From: an uncultured Parabacteroides sp.
GTDB lineage: Bacteria; Bacteroidota; Bacteroidia; Bacteroidales; Tannerellaceae
Direction: 5' to 3'
NCBI GenBank assembly: GCA_900552465.1
Contig: URZO01000002.1
Coordinates: forward strand, 66,544-130,543
Length of the DNA: 64,000 nucleotides
Both the position numbers and the translations under genes were made by a program. Numbering within the stretch: the stretch's first letter is position 1; each line of letters begins with the position of its first letter. Positions 9,401 to 17,311 of the stretch are shown one piece after another. The notes below the pieces were generated by a model. The model was not told the DNA's origin. It was given only the letters and a program-made list of their open reading frames with translations, and did no database searches.

Positions 9401-11042
9401 TCCTCCCCATCATGATATCTACTCGATCGAGGACCTGGCACAACTCATCTTCGACCTGAAGAACGTCAACCCGCATGCCGAGATAAGCGTCAAGCTGGTA
9501 TCCGAAAGCGGTGTCGGCACGATCGCCGCCGGTGTGGCAAAGGCAAAGGCAGATCGCATCATCATCTCCGGTGCGGAAGGCGGAACGGGGGCATCACCCA
9601 TGAGTTCGATCCGCTATGCCGGACTGCCGCCCGAATTGGGACTGAGCGAGACACAGCAGACGCTTGTCATCAACAACCTCCGCGGACAGGTCCGCCTGCA
9701 AACCGACGGACAGTTGAAGACAGGCCGCGACATCGTCCTCATGGCCATGCTCGGAGCCGAAGAATACGGCTTCGCCACCTCCGCCCTGATCGTACTGGGT
9801 TGCGTCATGATGCGCAAATGCCACATGAACACCTGTCCGGTAGGCGTCGCCACGCAAAACGAGGAACTGCGCAAACGTTTCCACGGTCGTTATGAATACC
9901 TCGTGAACTTCTTCACCTTCCTCGCCGAAGAGGTCCGGGAATACCTAGCCGAAATGGGCTTCACGAAGCTCGACGACATCATCGGGCGCACAGACTTGCT
10001 TGAGAGAAAAGGGACGCAGACTCCGCAGAGCACACAGACGAACGCAGACTTTTTGTCTTCAAATAATAATCTGCGTCCGTCTGCGTCATCTGTGTCGTCT
10101 GCGTCCGGTAAATACGCACTGTTGGACTTCTCGAAACTGCTCTATATGCCGCAGCAAGCCGCCGCGAACGCGATCCGCCACACGACGGCGCAGGTACACC
10201 TGATCGACAACGTGAAGGACCGCGACATCATCCGGCACGCCATGCCAGCCATCGAGCATCAACACGAGATCTCCCTGGATTATGCCATCGCCAACACCGA
10301 CCGCTCGGTAGGCGCCATGCTCTCCGGCGAAATAGCCAAACGCTATGGAAACGCCGGACTTCCGGAACATACGCTCAACATTAAGTTCAAAGGATCAGCC
10401 GGACAGAGCTTCGGTGCCTTCCTTGCGCACGGTGTCAACTTCCGCCTCGAAGGAGAAGCGAACGACTACTTAGGCAAAGGCTTGAGCGGGGGACGTATCA
10501 GTGTGATGCCTCCGGTCCGTTCGACTTTTATAGCCGAGAACAATACGATCGCCGGAAACACCGGAATGTACGGGGCGACGAGCGGCGAAGTCTATATCAA
10601 CGGATGCGTGGGCGAACGCTTCTGCGTGCGTAACTCCGGCGCGATTGCTGTCGTCGAAGGAGTCGGCGACCACTGTTGCGAATATATGACGGGCGGCCGC
10701 GTGGTCGTACTCGGCGAAACGGGACGCAACTTTGCTGCCGGTATGAGTGGCGGTGTGGCCTACGTCTGGAACCGGAAGGGCGACTTCGACTATTACTGTA
10801 ACATGGAGATGGTCGAACTCTCGTTGATCGAAGACAGTACCACACGCAAGGAATTGCACGAACTGATCCGCAAGCATTATCACTTCACAGGCAGCCACCT
10901 GGCAGGCAAGATGCTGGATAACTGGGATAAATATGTCGATGAATTCATCCAGGTCGTCCCGATCGAATACAAGAAAGTATTGCAGGAGGAACAGATGAAG
11001 AAGCTGCAACAGAAGATCGAAGAGATGCAGCGCGATTATTGA
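6444..11042 (+). CDS. gltB: Glutamate synthase large subunit (GltB)
   Basis: Transfers the amide nitrogen of glutamine to 2-oxoglutarate, making two glutamates, with GltD supplying electrons. It has 1532 residues. The type-2 glutaminase domain begins after a 23-residue propeptide at Cys24 (HDACGVG), the expected mature N-terminus. The central and FMN/TIM-barrel synthase domains follow, with the 3Fe-4S motif C1120-x5-C1126-x4-C1131. The C-terminal beta-helix domain carries GSAGQSFGAFLAHG and GMSGGVAYVWN. Between the barrel and the beta-helix, residues about 1190-1221 are a Ser/Thr/Asn-rich stretch encoded by a palindromic repeat (10012-10106) that looks inserted. First gene of a gltB-gltD-asnB operon; 59 bp separate it from gltD. 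Confidence 0.97.
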   Translation: MMKERSHLNNKQGLYDPANEHDACGVGLVVNIHGGKSHDIIESALKVLENMRHRGAEGADNKTGDGAGILLQIPHEFILLQGIPVPEKGKYGTGLVFFPKDEAQRSSILSIMIEEIEKEGLTLMHLRKVPVNTDILGKDAQETEPDIKQVFITGCDDQEALELKLYIIRKRIEKRVADSDIPGKKDFYVASLSTKSIIYKGMLESMQLRHYFPDLTNHYLTSGLALVHSRFSTNTFPTWSLAQPFRLLAHNGEINTIRGNRGWMEARESVLSSPRIPNIDEIRPIIQPGMSDSASLDNVLEFFVASGMSLPHAMAMLVPESFNEKNPISEDLKAFYEYHSILMEPWDGPAALLFSDGRYAGGMLDRNGLRPARYLITKNGMMVVASEVGVMDFEPGEIQEKGRLQPGKILLVDTEEGKIYYDGELKKQLADAQPYRVWLANNRVELDELKSGRRVPHTVPEYDKMLRTFGYSREDIERIITPMCTGSAEPVGSMGNDTPLAVLSDRPQILFNYFRQQFAQVTNPPIDPLREELVMSLTEYIGAVGSNILTPDEAHCKMVCLPHPILTNTQLDILCNIRYKGFKSVKLPMLFETAQGSEGLKAALDQLCKQAEQSVIDGVNYIILSDKNVDATHAPIPSLLAVSAVHHHLISVQKRVQTALVVETGEMREVMHAALLLGYGASAINPYMSFAILKDMVDRQEIQLNYEMARKNYIKALCKGLFKVISKMGISTIRSYRGAKLFEAIGLSNELVNTYFGGTASSVGGIRLQEIAADAIALHHQAFGDTVDTILEHKGIYSYRKDGEKHAWNPETISALQLSTRLGSYKKFKEYTHLIDDKEAPIFLRDFLTFRRGKSIPLDQVEPAGEIMKRFVTGAMSFGSISKEAHETMAMAMNKIHGRSNTGEGGEDSARFAPREDGLSLRSAIKQVASGRFGVTAEYLVNADEIQIKVAQGAKPGEGGQLPGFKVNDVIAKTRHSIPGISLISPPPHHDIYSIEDLAQLIFDLKNVNPHAEISVKLVSESGVGTIAAGVAKAKADRIIISGAEGGTGASPMSSIRYAGLPPELGLSETQQTLVINNLRGQVRLQTDGQLKTGRDIVLMAMLGAEEYGFATSALIVLGCVMMRKCHMNTCPVGVATQNEELRKRFHGRYEYLVNFFTFLAEEVREYLAEMGFTKLDDIIGRTDLLERKGTQTPQSTQTNADFLSSNNNLRPSASSVSSASGKYALLDFSKLLYMPQQAAANAIRHTTAQVHLIDNVKDRDIIRHAMPAIEHQHEISLDYAIANTDRSVGAMLSGEIAKRYGNAGLPEHTLNIKFKGSAGQSFGAFLAHGVNFRLEGEANDYLGKGLSGGRISVMPPVRSTFIAENNTIAGNTGMYGATSGEVYINGCVGERFCVRNSGAIAVVEGVGDHCCEYMTGGRVVVLGETGRNFAAGMSGGVAYVWNRKGDFDYYCNMEMVELSLIEDSTTRKELHELIRKHYHFTGSHLAGKMLDNWDKYVDEFIQVVPIEYKKVLQEEQMKKLQQKIEEMQRDY
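10012..10106 (+). repeat. Palindromic repeat inserted in frame within gltB
   Basis: The ends are exact inverted copies: GGACGCAGAC at 10012-10021 and GTCTGCGTCC at 10097-10106. Inside, short units related to ACGCAGAC recur on the left half and their complements on the right half, with an AT-rich centre (about 10050-10070). The element is read without stops and encodes a low-complexity Thr/Gln/Ser/Asn segment between two GltB domains. Similar CGCGGAT-type units occur in the intergenic repeat at about 37044-37080. Confidence 0.75.
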
Positions 11043-11101
11043 CATGCAATGAAAAGGGGGATAAATATAGATAAGATAATTCATATAAAAAGACAACAAC
11101 A

Positions 11102-12529
11102 ATGGGAAATCCAAAAGCATTCCTCACCATACACCGGCAAGAAGCCGGCTATCGTCCCGTTCACGAACGCATCGATGATTATAGCGAAGTAGAACAAACG
11201 CTGAACAGCAGCGACCGCCGCACACAGGCCTCGCGCTGCATGGATTGCGGCGTACCTTTCTGCCACTGGGCCTGCCCGTTAGGCAACAAGCAGCCGGAGT
11301 GGCAAGACCTGCTGTACAGGGGAAAATGGCGCGAAGCCTACCGCGTGCTCGAACAGACGTGCGACTTCCCCGAGTTTACCGGACGCATCTGCCCCGCCCT
11401 TTGCGAGAAAAGCTGCGTGCTGAAACTCTCCTGCGACGAGCCTGTCACGATCCGCGAGAACGAAGCCGCTATCGTGGAAGTAGCTTTCCGCGAAGGATTC
11501 ATCCGCCCCGCACAGCCCGTCCGCAACGGCAAGCGGGTGGCCGTGATCGGCAGTGGCCCTGCCGGACTGGCGGCTGCCAACCAGTTGAACCGCCGTGGCT
11601 ACGAAGTGACGGTCTTCGAGAAATACGAGCTGCCGGGCGGCCTGCTCCGCTTCGGTATTCCGAACTTCAAATTAGGGAAGAATATCATTGACCGCCGCAT
11701 CCGCCTGATGGAAGAGGAAGGGGTCGTCTTCAAAGTCAATACGCTGGTCGGCAGTGAAGTGTCGGCCAAAGAGATAGCCGCGACGTTCGATGCCGTCTGC
11801 GTCGCCATCGGAGCCGAAGTGCCCCGTGACCTGCCGATCGAAGGACGTAACCTGAAGGGCGTTCATTTCGCCCTCGAACTGTTGGCGCAGCAGAACCGCC
11901 TGTTAGAAGGCATCGCGATCCCGCCGAAGAGCGTCATCAATTGCAAAGGCAAGAAAATCCTCGTGATCGGAGGCGGCGACACGGGTAGTGACTGTGTCGG
12001 GACAGCCAACCGTCACGGTGCGGCCAGTGTAACACAGATCGAAATCATGCCCCAACCGCCCGTCGGACACAATCCGGCGACGCCCTGGCCCCTATATCCG
12101 CAGGTGCTAAAGACAAGCAGCAGCCACGAAGAGGGTTGCACGCGTCGTTGGAACCTCGCCTCCGTCCGCTTCATTGGCGACAAGAACATCCTGAAAGGTG
12201 TGGAGGTGGAAGAGGTGGAATGGCTGCCGGCCAAGGACGGTGGCCGCCCGGAAATGCACAAGACCGGCCGTACAGAGGTAATCGAAGCCGACCTGGTCTT
12301 CCTCGCCATGGGCTTCGTCCACCCCGAACAGGAAGGGCTTGTGAAGGAACTCTCCCTCGCCGTCGACAGCCGCAAGAACATCGCCGTCGACCCCGTAACG
12401 AATCAGGTTTCCGGTACGAACATCTTCGCCTGTGGCGACGCCATCAGCGGCGCCAGCCTCGTCGTCCGCGCCATGGCCTCCGGCCGTCAAGCCGCAAAAG
12501 CAATCGACACCTATTTAAGAGACAAATAA
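11102..12529 (+). CDS. gltD: Glutamate synthase small subunit (GltD), NAD(P)H-dependent
   Basis: The flavoprotein partner of GltB: it takes electrons from NAD(P)H and passes them through FAD and two 4Fe-4S clusters. It has 475 residues. The N-terminal ferredoxin-like region has the Cys clusters SRCMDCGVPFCHWACPLGN and CPALCEKSCV. The FAD-binding motif VIGSGPAGLAA starts near residue 146, and the second dinucleotide motif VIGGGDTGSDCVG near residue 286. A C-terminal FACGDAISGASLVVRAMASG completes the FAD site. Length and order are typical. Follows gltB by 59 bp and precedes asnB by 33 bp. Confidence 0.97.
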   Translation: MGNPKAFLTIHRQEAGYRPVHERIDDYSEVEQTLNSSDRRTQASRCMDCGVPFCHWACPLGNKQPEWQDLLYRGKWREAYRVLEQTCDFPEFTGRICPALCEKSCVLKLSCDEPVTIRENEAAIVEVAFREGFIRPAQPVRNGKRVAVIGSGPAGLAAANQLNRRGYEVTVFEKYELPGGLLRFGIPNFKLGKNIIDRRIRLMEEEGVVFKVNTLVGSEVSAKEIAATFDAVCVAIGAEVPRDLPIEGRNLKGVHFALELLAQQNRLLEGIAIPPKSVINCKGKKILVIGGGDTGSDCVGTANRHGAASVTQIEIMPQPPVGHNPATPWPLYPQVLKTSSSHEEGCTRRWNLASVRFIGDKNILKGVEVEEVEWLPAKDGGRPEMHKTGRTEVIEADLVFLAMGFVHPEQEGLVKELSLAVDSRKNIAVDPVTNQVSGTNIFACGDAISGASLVVRAMASGRQAAKAIDTYLRDK

Positions 12530-12562
12530 TTTTCAATTTTCAATTATCAATTTTCAATTACC

Positions 12563-14227
12563 ATGTGTGGCATTACAGCAATCTTCAATATCCGCAGCGG
12601 CGCCGACCAGCTCCGCCAGCAAGCCCTGAAAATGAGTAAACGCATCCGTCATCGCGGTCCAGACTGGAGCGGTATCTATCAGGGCCGGACCGCAATCCTT
12701 GCCCACGAACGTCTGTCGATCGTCGATCCCGCATCCGGCGGACAGCCGCTGAAAAGCAAAGACGGCAAACTGATCCTGACCGTAAACGGCGAGATATATA
12801 ACCATCGCGAACTCCGCGAACAACTGAAAGACGAATATGAATTCCAGACGGGAAGCGACTGCGAAGTGATCCTCGCCCTCTACCGCAAGCACGGTGTGAA
12901 GTGCGTGGAAATGCTGAGCGGCATCTTCGGCTTCGCCCTCTACGACGAAGAGAACGACTGCTACCTGATCGCCCGCGACCCGATCGGCGTCATCCCCCTA
13001 TATATCGGCCACGACGATGAAGGGCATCTGCTCGTCTCCTCCGAACTGAAAGGACTCGAAGGATTCGCCACGACATATGACCAGTTTCCTCCGGGACATT
13101 ACTTCTACAGCCGCGACAAAGACTTCACCCGCTGGTATGTCCGCGACTGGCTGGAATATGATAACGTCAAGGACAACCCCGCCAGCGTACAGGAGTTGCA
13201 CGATGCCCTCGAAGCCGCCGTACAGCGACAACTGATGAGCGACGTCCCCTACGGCGTCCTCCTTTCCGGCGGATTAGATTCGTCCATCACCTCGGCTATA
13301 GCCAAAAAATATGCAGCCAAACGCATCGAGACCGGAGGGAAAGCAGATGCGTGGTGGCCTCAACTGCACTCCTTCGCTATCGGTCTCAAAGGAGCGCCTG
13401 ATCTGGTGGCAGCCAAGAAAGTGGCTGATTATATCGGCACTGTCCACCACGAGATAAACTATACGATCGAAGAAGGGCTCGACGCGATCCGCGACGTGAT
13501 CTACTATATTGAGACCTACGACGTGACAACCGTCCGCGCCTCTACGCCGATGTACCTGATCTCGCGTGTCATTAAGTCGATGGGTATCAAAATGGTATTG
13601 AGCGGTGAAGGGGCCGACGAAGTCTTCGGCGGTTACCTCTATTTCCACAAGGCTCCGGATGCCAGGACCTTCCACGAAGAAACCGTCCGCAAGCTAAGCA
13701 AACTCTATATGTATGATTGTCTACGGGCCAACAAGAGCTTGTGTGCATGGGGAGTGGAAGGCCGTGTTCCTTTCCTGGACAAAGAGTTCCTGGATGTCGC
13801 CATGCGCCTCAATCCGGAAGCCAAGATGTGTCCGGGTAGTGTGATCGAAAAGAAGATCCTCCGCGAAGCCTTTGCCGATATGCTTCCCCCGGAAATCGCC
13901 TGGCGACAGAAGGAACAGTTCTCCGACGGCGTTGGCTACAACTGGATCGACACGCTGAAGAAGATCACCTCCGAAGCCGTCAGCGACGAAGAAATGGCAA
14001 ACGCCGTCAAACGTTTCCCCATCAACCCGCCGCAGAATAAGGAGGAATATTACTACCGCACGATCTTCGAAGAGCATTTCCCCAGTGAAAGCGCCGCCCG
14101 CAGCGTGCCGAGCGTACCGAGCGTTGCCTGCTCCACCGCCGAAGCCCTCGCCTGGGATGCCGCCTTCCAAAATAAGAACGATCCGAGCGGCCGTGCGATA
14201 AAAGGGGTACACGAAGCAGCGTATTGA
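12563..14227 (+). CDS. asnB: Asparagine synthase B, glutamine-hydrolysing
   Basis: Makes asparagine from aspartate, ATP and glutamine. It has 554 residues, as usual for AsnB. The mature N-terminus is MCGI, so Cys2 is the glutaminase nucleophile after Met removal. The synthetase domain has the pyrophosphate loop LLSGGLDSSI near residue 235 and SGEGADEVFGGY further on. The C-terminus PSVACSTAEALAWD is the family tail. Its place after gltBD makes an ammonia-assimilation operon that takes glutamine nitrogen to glutamate and asparagine. The upstream spacer is a TTTCAATT-rich stretch. Confidence 0.96.
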   Translation: MCGITAIFNIRSGADQLRQQALKMSKRIRHRGPDWSGIYQGRTAILAHERLSIVDPASGGQPLKSKDGKLILTVNGEIYNHRELREQLKDEYEFQTGSDCEVILALYRKHGVKCVEMLSGIFGFALYDEENDCYLIARDPIGVIPLYIGHDDEGHLLVSSELKGLEGFATTYDQFPPGHYFYSRDKDFTRWYVRDWLEYDNVKDNPASVQELHDALEAAVQRQLMSDVPYGVLLSGGLDSSITSAIAKKYAAKRIETGGKADAWWPQLHSFAIGLKGAPDLVAAKKVADYIGTVHHEINYTIEEGLDAIRDVIYYIETYDVTTVRASTPMYLISRVIKSMGIKMVLSGEGADEVFGGYLYFHKAPDARTFHEETVRKLSKLYMYDCLRANKSLCAWGVEGRVPFLDKEFLDVAMRLNPEAKMCPGSVIEKKILREAFADMLPPEIAWRQKEQFSDGVGYNWIDTLKKITSEAVSDEEMANAVKRFPINPPQNKEEYYYRTIFEEHFPSESAARSVPSVPSVACSTAEALAWDAAFQNKNDPSGRAIKGVHEAAY

Positions 14228-14253
14228 TTCCTCACAAAGGATCGATACGCTGC
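14216..14253 (+). terminator. Hairpin between the convergent asnB and thi4 genes
   Basis: GCAGCGTAT (14216-14224) and ATACGCTGC (14245-14253) are perfect inverted repeats, with further pairing inside. The asnB stop codon lies within the structure. The T-tract is weak on either strand, so it may act as a two-way terminator or stabilise 3' ends. Confidence 0.5.
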
Positions 14254-14274
14254 CCCGGGCTCCATTTCTATTTT

Positions 14275-15045
14275 CTATTTGTCCAACTTGGCACAAATTA
14301 GTTCAGCCGCTTTCTTGCCGCTCATCAGCATACCGCCGAAGATCGGTCCCATGCGGAAACTGCCGCTGACACCATTGGCAGCCATACCGGAAACGAACAA
14401 TCCCGGATAGATCTCCTTTGTGTTCTCGACAGTCGTCGCTTCGCCCAGTTCGACATTCAATGAACGCTCACCGATCACACCGCCGGTCGGAGTGTTCAGC
14501 CGGATGTCGTTCTTACGGGCAACCACGCGGGCAATTTCGCAGTCGTGGCCGGTTCCTTCCAGAACAGCCTTCGCCATGATCGTCAGCGGGTCCACATGCA
14601 TCCCTTCGCGGATGACCGGAGCCCAGTTCACAACCACGCCGGCTACGGCATCGTTATGGAACACGACGTCTTCTACGGAATAGCAGTTGAAAATAGTCGC
14701 ACCGGCCTTCGTTGCGTTATAGATCAAAGCAGAAGTGGTGTGTACGGAGTCCATAATATAAGTACCGTTGCCGGCATCCTTATAGCTCACGCCCAACTCC
14801 TGCACGATTGGCATGGCTTCTTCCTGCACGACGATGTCGTTAAACATCATGGCGCCGCCCCACATACCTCCGCCGGGAGCCAGCTTGCGGTCGAACAAAG
14901 CAACCTTCTTTCTGGCCTTAGCCAAATAATAAGCGGCAACAATACCGGAAGGACCGCCGCCAACAATAGCGACATCGATAGATAAATTACTCTTCAACTT
15001 CGCAAAGTAAGAGTCGATAATTCCTGTTGAAACAATCTGTTCCAT
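14275..15045 (-). CDS. thi4: Thiazole synthase Thi4, sulfide-dependent type
   Basis: Builds the thiazole phosphate moiety of thiamine from NAD and glycine. It has 256 residues. The N-terminal dinucleotide motif VAIVGGGPSGIVAAYYL is followed by DRKLAPGGGMWGGAMMF, and the C-terminal FAD-like motif is PGLFVSGMAANGVSGSFRMGP. At the position of the sulfur-donating Cys of suicidal yeast Thi4, this protein has His150 in GMHVDPLTI, as in archaeal enzymes that use free sulfide catalytically. A sulfide-using, anaerobic-type enzyme is therefore expected. Controlled by a TPP riboswitch at 15124-15199. Confidence 0.93.
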   Translation of the reverse strand: MEQIVSTGIIDSYFAKLKSNLSIDVAIVGGGPSGIVAAYYLAKARKKVALFDRKLAPGGGMWGGAMMFNDIVVQEEAMPIVQELGVSYKDAGNGTYIMDSVHTTSALIYNATKAGATIFNCYSVEDVVFHNDAVAGVVVNWAPVIREGMHVDPLTIMAKAVLEGTGHDCEIARVVARKNDIRLNTPTGGVIGERSLNVELGEATTVENTKEIYPGLFVSGMAANGVSGSFRMGPIFGGMLMSGKKAAELICAKLDK

Positions 15046-15073
15046 ACAAAATAATAATTAGAGTTTAAACATC

Positions 15074-15100
15074 GGGAAGCACATAGAGGTAACGCTCCCC
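15074..15100 (-). other. Hairpin between TPP aptamer and thi4, possible expression platform
   Basis: On the minus strand GGGGAGC (15100-15094) can pair with GCTTCCC (15080-15074) around a 13-nt loop, including one G-U pair. It lies between the aptamer and the thi4 start, where the switching structure should be. No T-run follows, so control of translation is more likely than termination. Confidence 0.4.
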
Positions 15101-15123
15101 TTTATTCAGTAATTCTACCTTTT

Positions 15124-15199
15124 CCCTTCACGGCATTACCCGGGCAGGTTCTATGGGTATAATCTCAGCCTGATAGTAAGGCACCCCTATGATAAGTCG
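15124..15199 (-). promoter_or_regulatory. TPP riboswitch (THI element)
   Basis: The minus-strand RNA contains the conserved aptamer blocks in order: GGGGTGCC, GGCTGAGAT, ACCC, GAACCTG, GGGTAATGCC and the closing GAAGGGAA. They lie between a -7 box at 15204-15211 and thi4. High thiamine pyrophosphate should lower thi4 expression. Confidence 0.95.
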
Positions 15200-15203
15200 G
15201 TTG

Positions 15204-15211
15204 CAAAGATA
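15204..15211 (-). promoter_or_regulatory. -7 box (TATCTTTG) of the thi4 riboswitch transcript
   Basis: TATCTTTG on the minus strand, 5 bp before the aptamer region begins. It lies just outside the 3' end of the cytidylate-kinase-like gene (stop near 15217), so thi4 is transcribed independently. Confidence 0.65.
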
Positions 15212-15216
15212 ATAAA

Positions 15217-15858
15217 TTATCCGAAATGCGGCGGGCGTTTATTCATTTTCCGCTCTACAAAACTTTTGATAAACTCGACGGTTTCGTCCACTCCCAATAC
15301 AGAGACATCGATCGAGAAGTTATAGCTCGAGGCCACCCCCCACTCTTTATTCGTATAATAGTTATAGTAGGCGGCACGCGATTTGTCGGTTTTCGTCATC
15401 AACTCCTCCGCCTGCTCCACTGTTACGTGCTGGTTTTCGATAATCCGCTGAATCCGGTTTTCCTTGTTGTTATGGATAAAGAAACTCAGGCAATCCGGAT
15501 CGTCGCGCAAGATATAATCGGCACACCGTCCCACGATTATGCATGAACCCTTCTCTGCCAGATTCCGGATCGCATCGCTCTGATAGAGGAACAGACGGTC
15601 GTTGGACAACACATCGGCATACGGAGGAAACAGCCCCATATACGAATAGCCCATCGTAAAAGCGTATGCTAACCCGCTGGACGCCCGTTCGTCAGCCTTC
15701 TCAAAAAACTCTTCACTGAGCCCGCTCTCTTTGGCTGCGATCGCCATCAGTTGCTTGTCATAATAGGCAATGCCCAGCACCTTCGCCAACTTCTGCCCTA
15801 TCTCGCGGCCACCACTGCCAAACTGCCGGCCGATGGTGAGTATGATTTTATTGTCCAT
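15217..15858 (-). CDS. Cytidylate kinase-like family protein
   Basis: A 213-residue P-loop kinase. The nucleotide-binding motif is IGRQFGSGGREIGQKLA (residues 9-25), and GSCIIVGRCADYIL follows the pattern of the Cmk-like family found widely in Bacteroidetes and Firmicutes next to MATE genes. The late RAAYYNYYTNKEWG is a typical family block. It is separate from the canonical Cmk, and its substrate is unknown. It has its own -7 box at 15885-15892, and it follows the MATE gene by 42 bp on the same strand, so read-through is also likely. Confidence 0.85.
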   Translation of the reverse strand: MDNKIILTIGRQFGSGGREIGQKLAKVLGIAYYDKQLMAIAAKESGLSEEFFEKADERASSGLAYAFTMGYSYMGLFPPYADVLSNDRLFLYQSDAIRNLAEKGSCIIVGRCADYILRDDPDCLSFFIHNNKENRIQRIIENQHVTVEQAEELMTKTDKSRAAYYNYYTNKEWGVASSYNFSIDVSVLGVDETVEFIKSFVERKMNKRPPHFG

Positions 15859-15884
15859 ATTGATCTACATATTTGGTATTAAGA

Positions 15885-15892
15885 CAAAGATA
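15885..15892 (-). promoter_or_regulatory. Candidate -7 box (TATCTTTG) for the cytidylate-kinase-like gene
   Basis: TATCTTTG on the minus strand, 26 bp before the ATG at 15858, in the short gap after the MATE gene. Confidence 0.55.
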
Positions 15893-15900
15893 TACATTTT

Positions 15901-17247
15901 TTATTTAGCATGAAACTTCTTGAACTGCTTTATTAAAACAATAGCAGTTACGGCGGTGGCGGTAGCATCGGCGATCGGGATACTGATCCAGACGCCAAGC
16001 GTTCCAAGCCAGGGAGGAAGGATCAGGAGGCAGGGGACGAGGAAGAGCAACTGGCGTGTCAGGGAAAGGAAGATCGCCTTCTTAGACATCCCGATAGAGA
16101 GAAAAAAGTTTGTCGCCACCATCTGGAAACCGACAATCGGAAAGACGGCAAAGACGATGTGCAGGCCGGAGACAGCCGCCGCAATCAACTCTGGATCAGT
16201 CGTAAACAGGCGGACGATCATCGAAGGGAATAGCTGGCAAAGCAGGAACCCCGTCGTTGCCACCCCGATGGCCCATTTCATCGTTAGCTTCGTCACCTCC
16301 GTCACACGTGGATAGAGGCGGGCGCCGAAGTTGTATCCCGCAATCGGCTGCATCCCCTGGTTAAAGCCCATGATGATCATGATGAAGAGGAAGATGATCC
16401 GGTTCACGATCCCGTACGCCCCGATCGCCATGTCGCCCCCGTGCTCCTTCAGGCCTCGGTTGATCAGGATCACGATCAGGCAGGCACAAAGGTTCATCAA
16501 GAAAGGCGACATCCCGATGTAGAGGATACCCTTCACGATCTCTCTTTTCAAATGGAAGATGCTCTTCTTAAAATGCAGGAGTTGCGATGGCCGGGAGAAA
16601 TGGATCAACTGTCCCGTCAGCGAAATGACCTGCGAGATGACCGTTGCCCATGCTGACCCCTTGATCCCCCAGCCGAAGCCGAAGATAAAGAGCGGATTCA
16701 GCACACAGTTGATCACCACCGATGCCAGTGTCGCATACATCGCCATCTTCGGGAAACCGGACGAGCGCAGGACAGAGTTCAGCCCCAGATACATGTGCGT
16801 CACCACATTGCCCATCAGGATCACTTTCATATAATCGCGCGCATACCCGATCGTATTCTCGCTCGCCCCGAAGAAATAGAGGATCGGATCGAGAAACATC
16901 ATGAAAGCCAATGTAAAGGCAAGCCCTAATACCACATTCAGTATCAATACGTTACCCAATACTTGGTTTGCCCCTTCGTAATCCTTCTGCCCCAACTTCA
17001 CCGACACTAATGTCGAAGCCCCTACCCCGACCAGCGAGCCGAAGGCGGCAGCTAAGTTCATCAATGGAAAGGTCAGCGCAAGTCCGGAGATCGCCAACGC
17101 CCCGACACCATGCCCGATAAAAATACTGTCGGCCATGTTATAGAGCGAAGAAGCCGTCATGGCAATAATGGCAGGAATGGCGTATTGCGTCAGCAACTTG
17201 CTGATCGGCTCGGTACCGAGCACTAATGGTGAATTCTGTTTAGTCAT
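15901..17247 (-). CDS. MATE family efflux transporter
   Basis: A Na+ or H+ coupled multidrug exporter of 448 residues with about 12 membrane segments in two similar halves. MATE signatures are the early PAIIAMTASSLYNMADSIFIGHGVG and the mid-protein GFNQGMQPIAGYNFGA. The open frame extends 61 codons further upstream, but that part overlaps the divergent msrC gene and precedes the -7 box at 17252-17259, so the ATG at 17247 was chosen. The transcript may start at or within a few bases of that ATG. The drug specificity cannot be read. Confidence 0.9.
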   Translation of the reverse strand: MTKQNSPLVLGTEPISKLLTQYAIPAIIAMTASSLYNMADSIFIGHGVGALAISGLALTFPLMNLAAAFGSLVGVGASTLVSVKLGQKDYEGANQVLGNVLILNVVLGLAFTLAFMMFLDPILYFFGASENTIGYARDYMKVILMGNVVTHMYLGLNSVLRSSGFPKMAMYATLASVVINCVLNPLFIFGFGWGIKGSAWATVISQVISLTGQLIHFSRPSQLLHFKKSIFHLKREIVKGILYIGMSPFLMNLCACLIVILINRGLKEHGGDMAIGAYGIVNRIIFLFIMIIMGFNQGMQPIAGYNFGARLYPRVTEVTKLTMKWAIGVATTGFLLCQLFPSMIVRLFTTDPELIAAAVSGLHIVFAVFPIVGFQMVATNFFLSIGMSKKAIFLSLTRQLLFLVPCLLILPPWLGTLGVWISIPIADATATAVTAIVLIKQFKKFHAK

Positions 17248-17251
17248 GCTG

Positions 17252-17259
17252 CAAAGGTA
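17252..17259 (-). promoter_or_regulatory. -7 box (TACCTTTG) only 4 bp from the MATE start codon
   Basis: TACCTTTG on the minus strand ends 4 bp before the ATG at 17247. With usual spacing the message would have almost no leader. Confidence 0.5.
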
Positions 17260-17280
17260 CGGAGATTTAGAAAAAAAGGT

Positions 17281-17288
17281 TACTTTTG
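17281..17288 (+). promoter_or_regulatory. Candidate -7 box (TACTTTTG) for msrC
   Basis: A TAnnTTTG match 23 bp before the ATG at 17312. It is divergent from the MATE promoter, and the two boxes are only 21 bp apart. Confidence 0.6.
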
Positions 17289-17311
17289 TCACCTTATAAA
17301 GTATAAAAATT

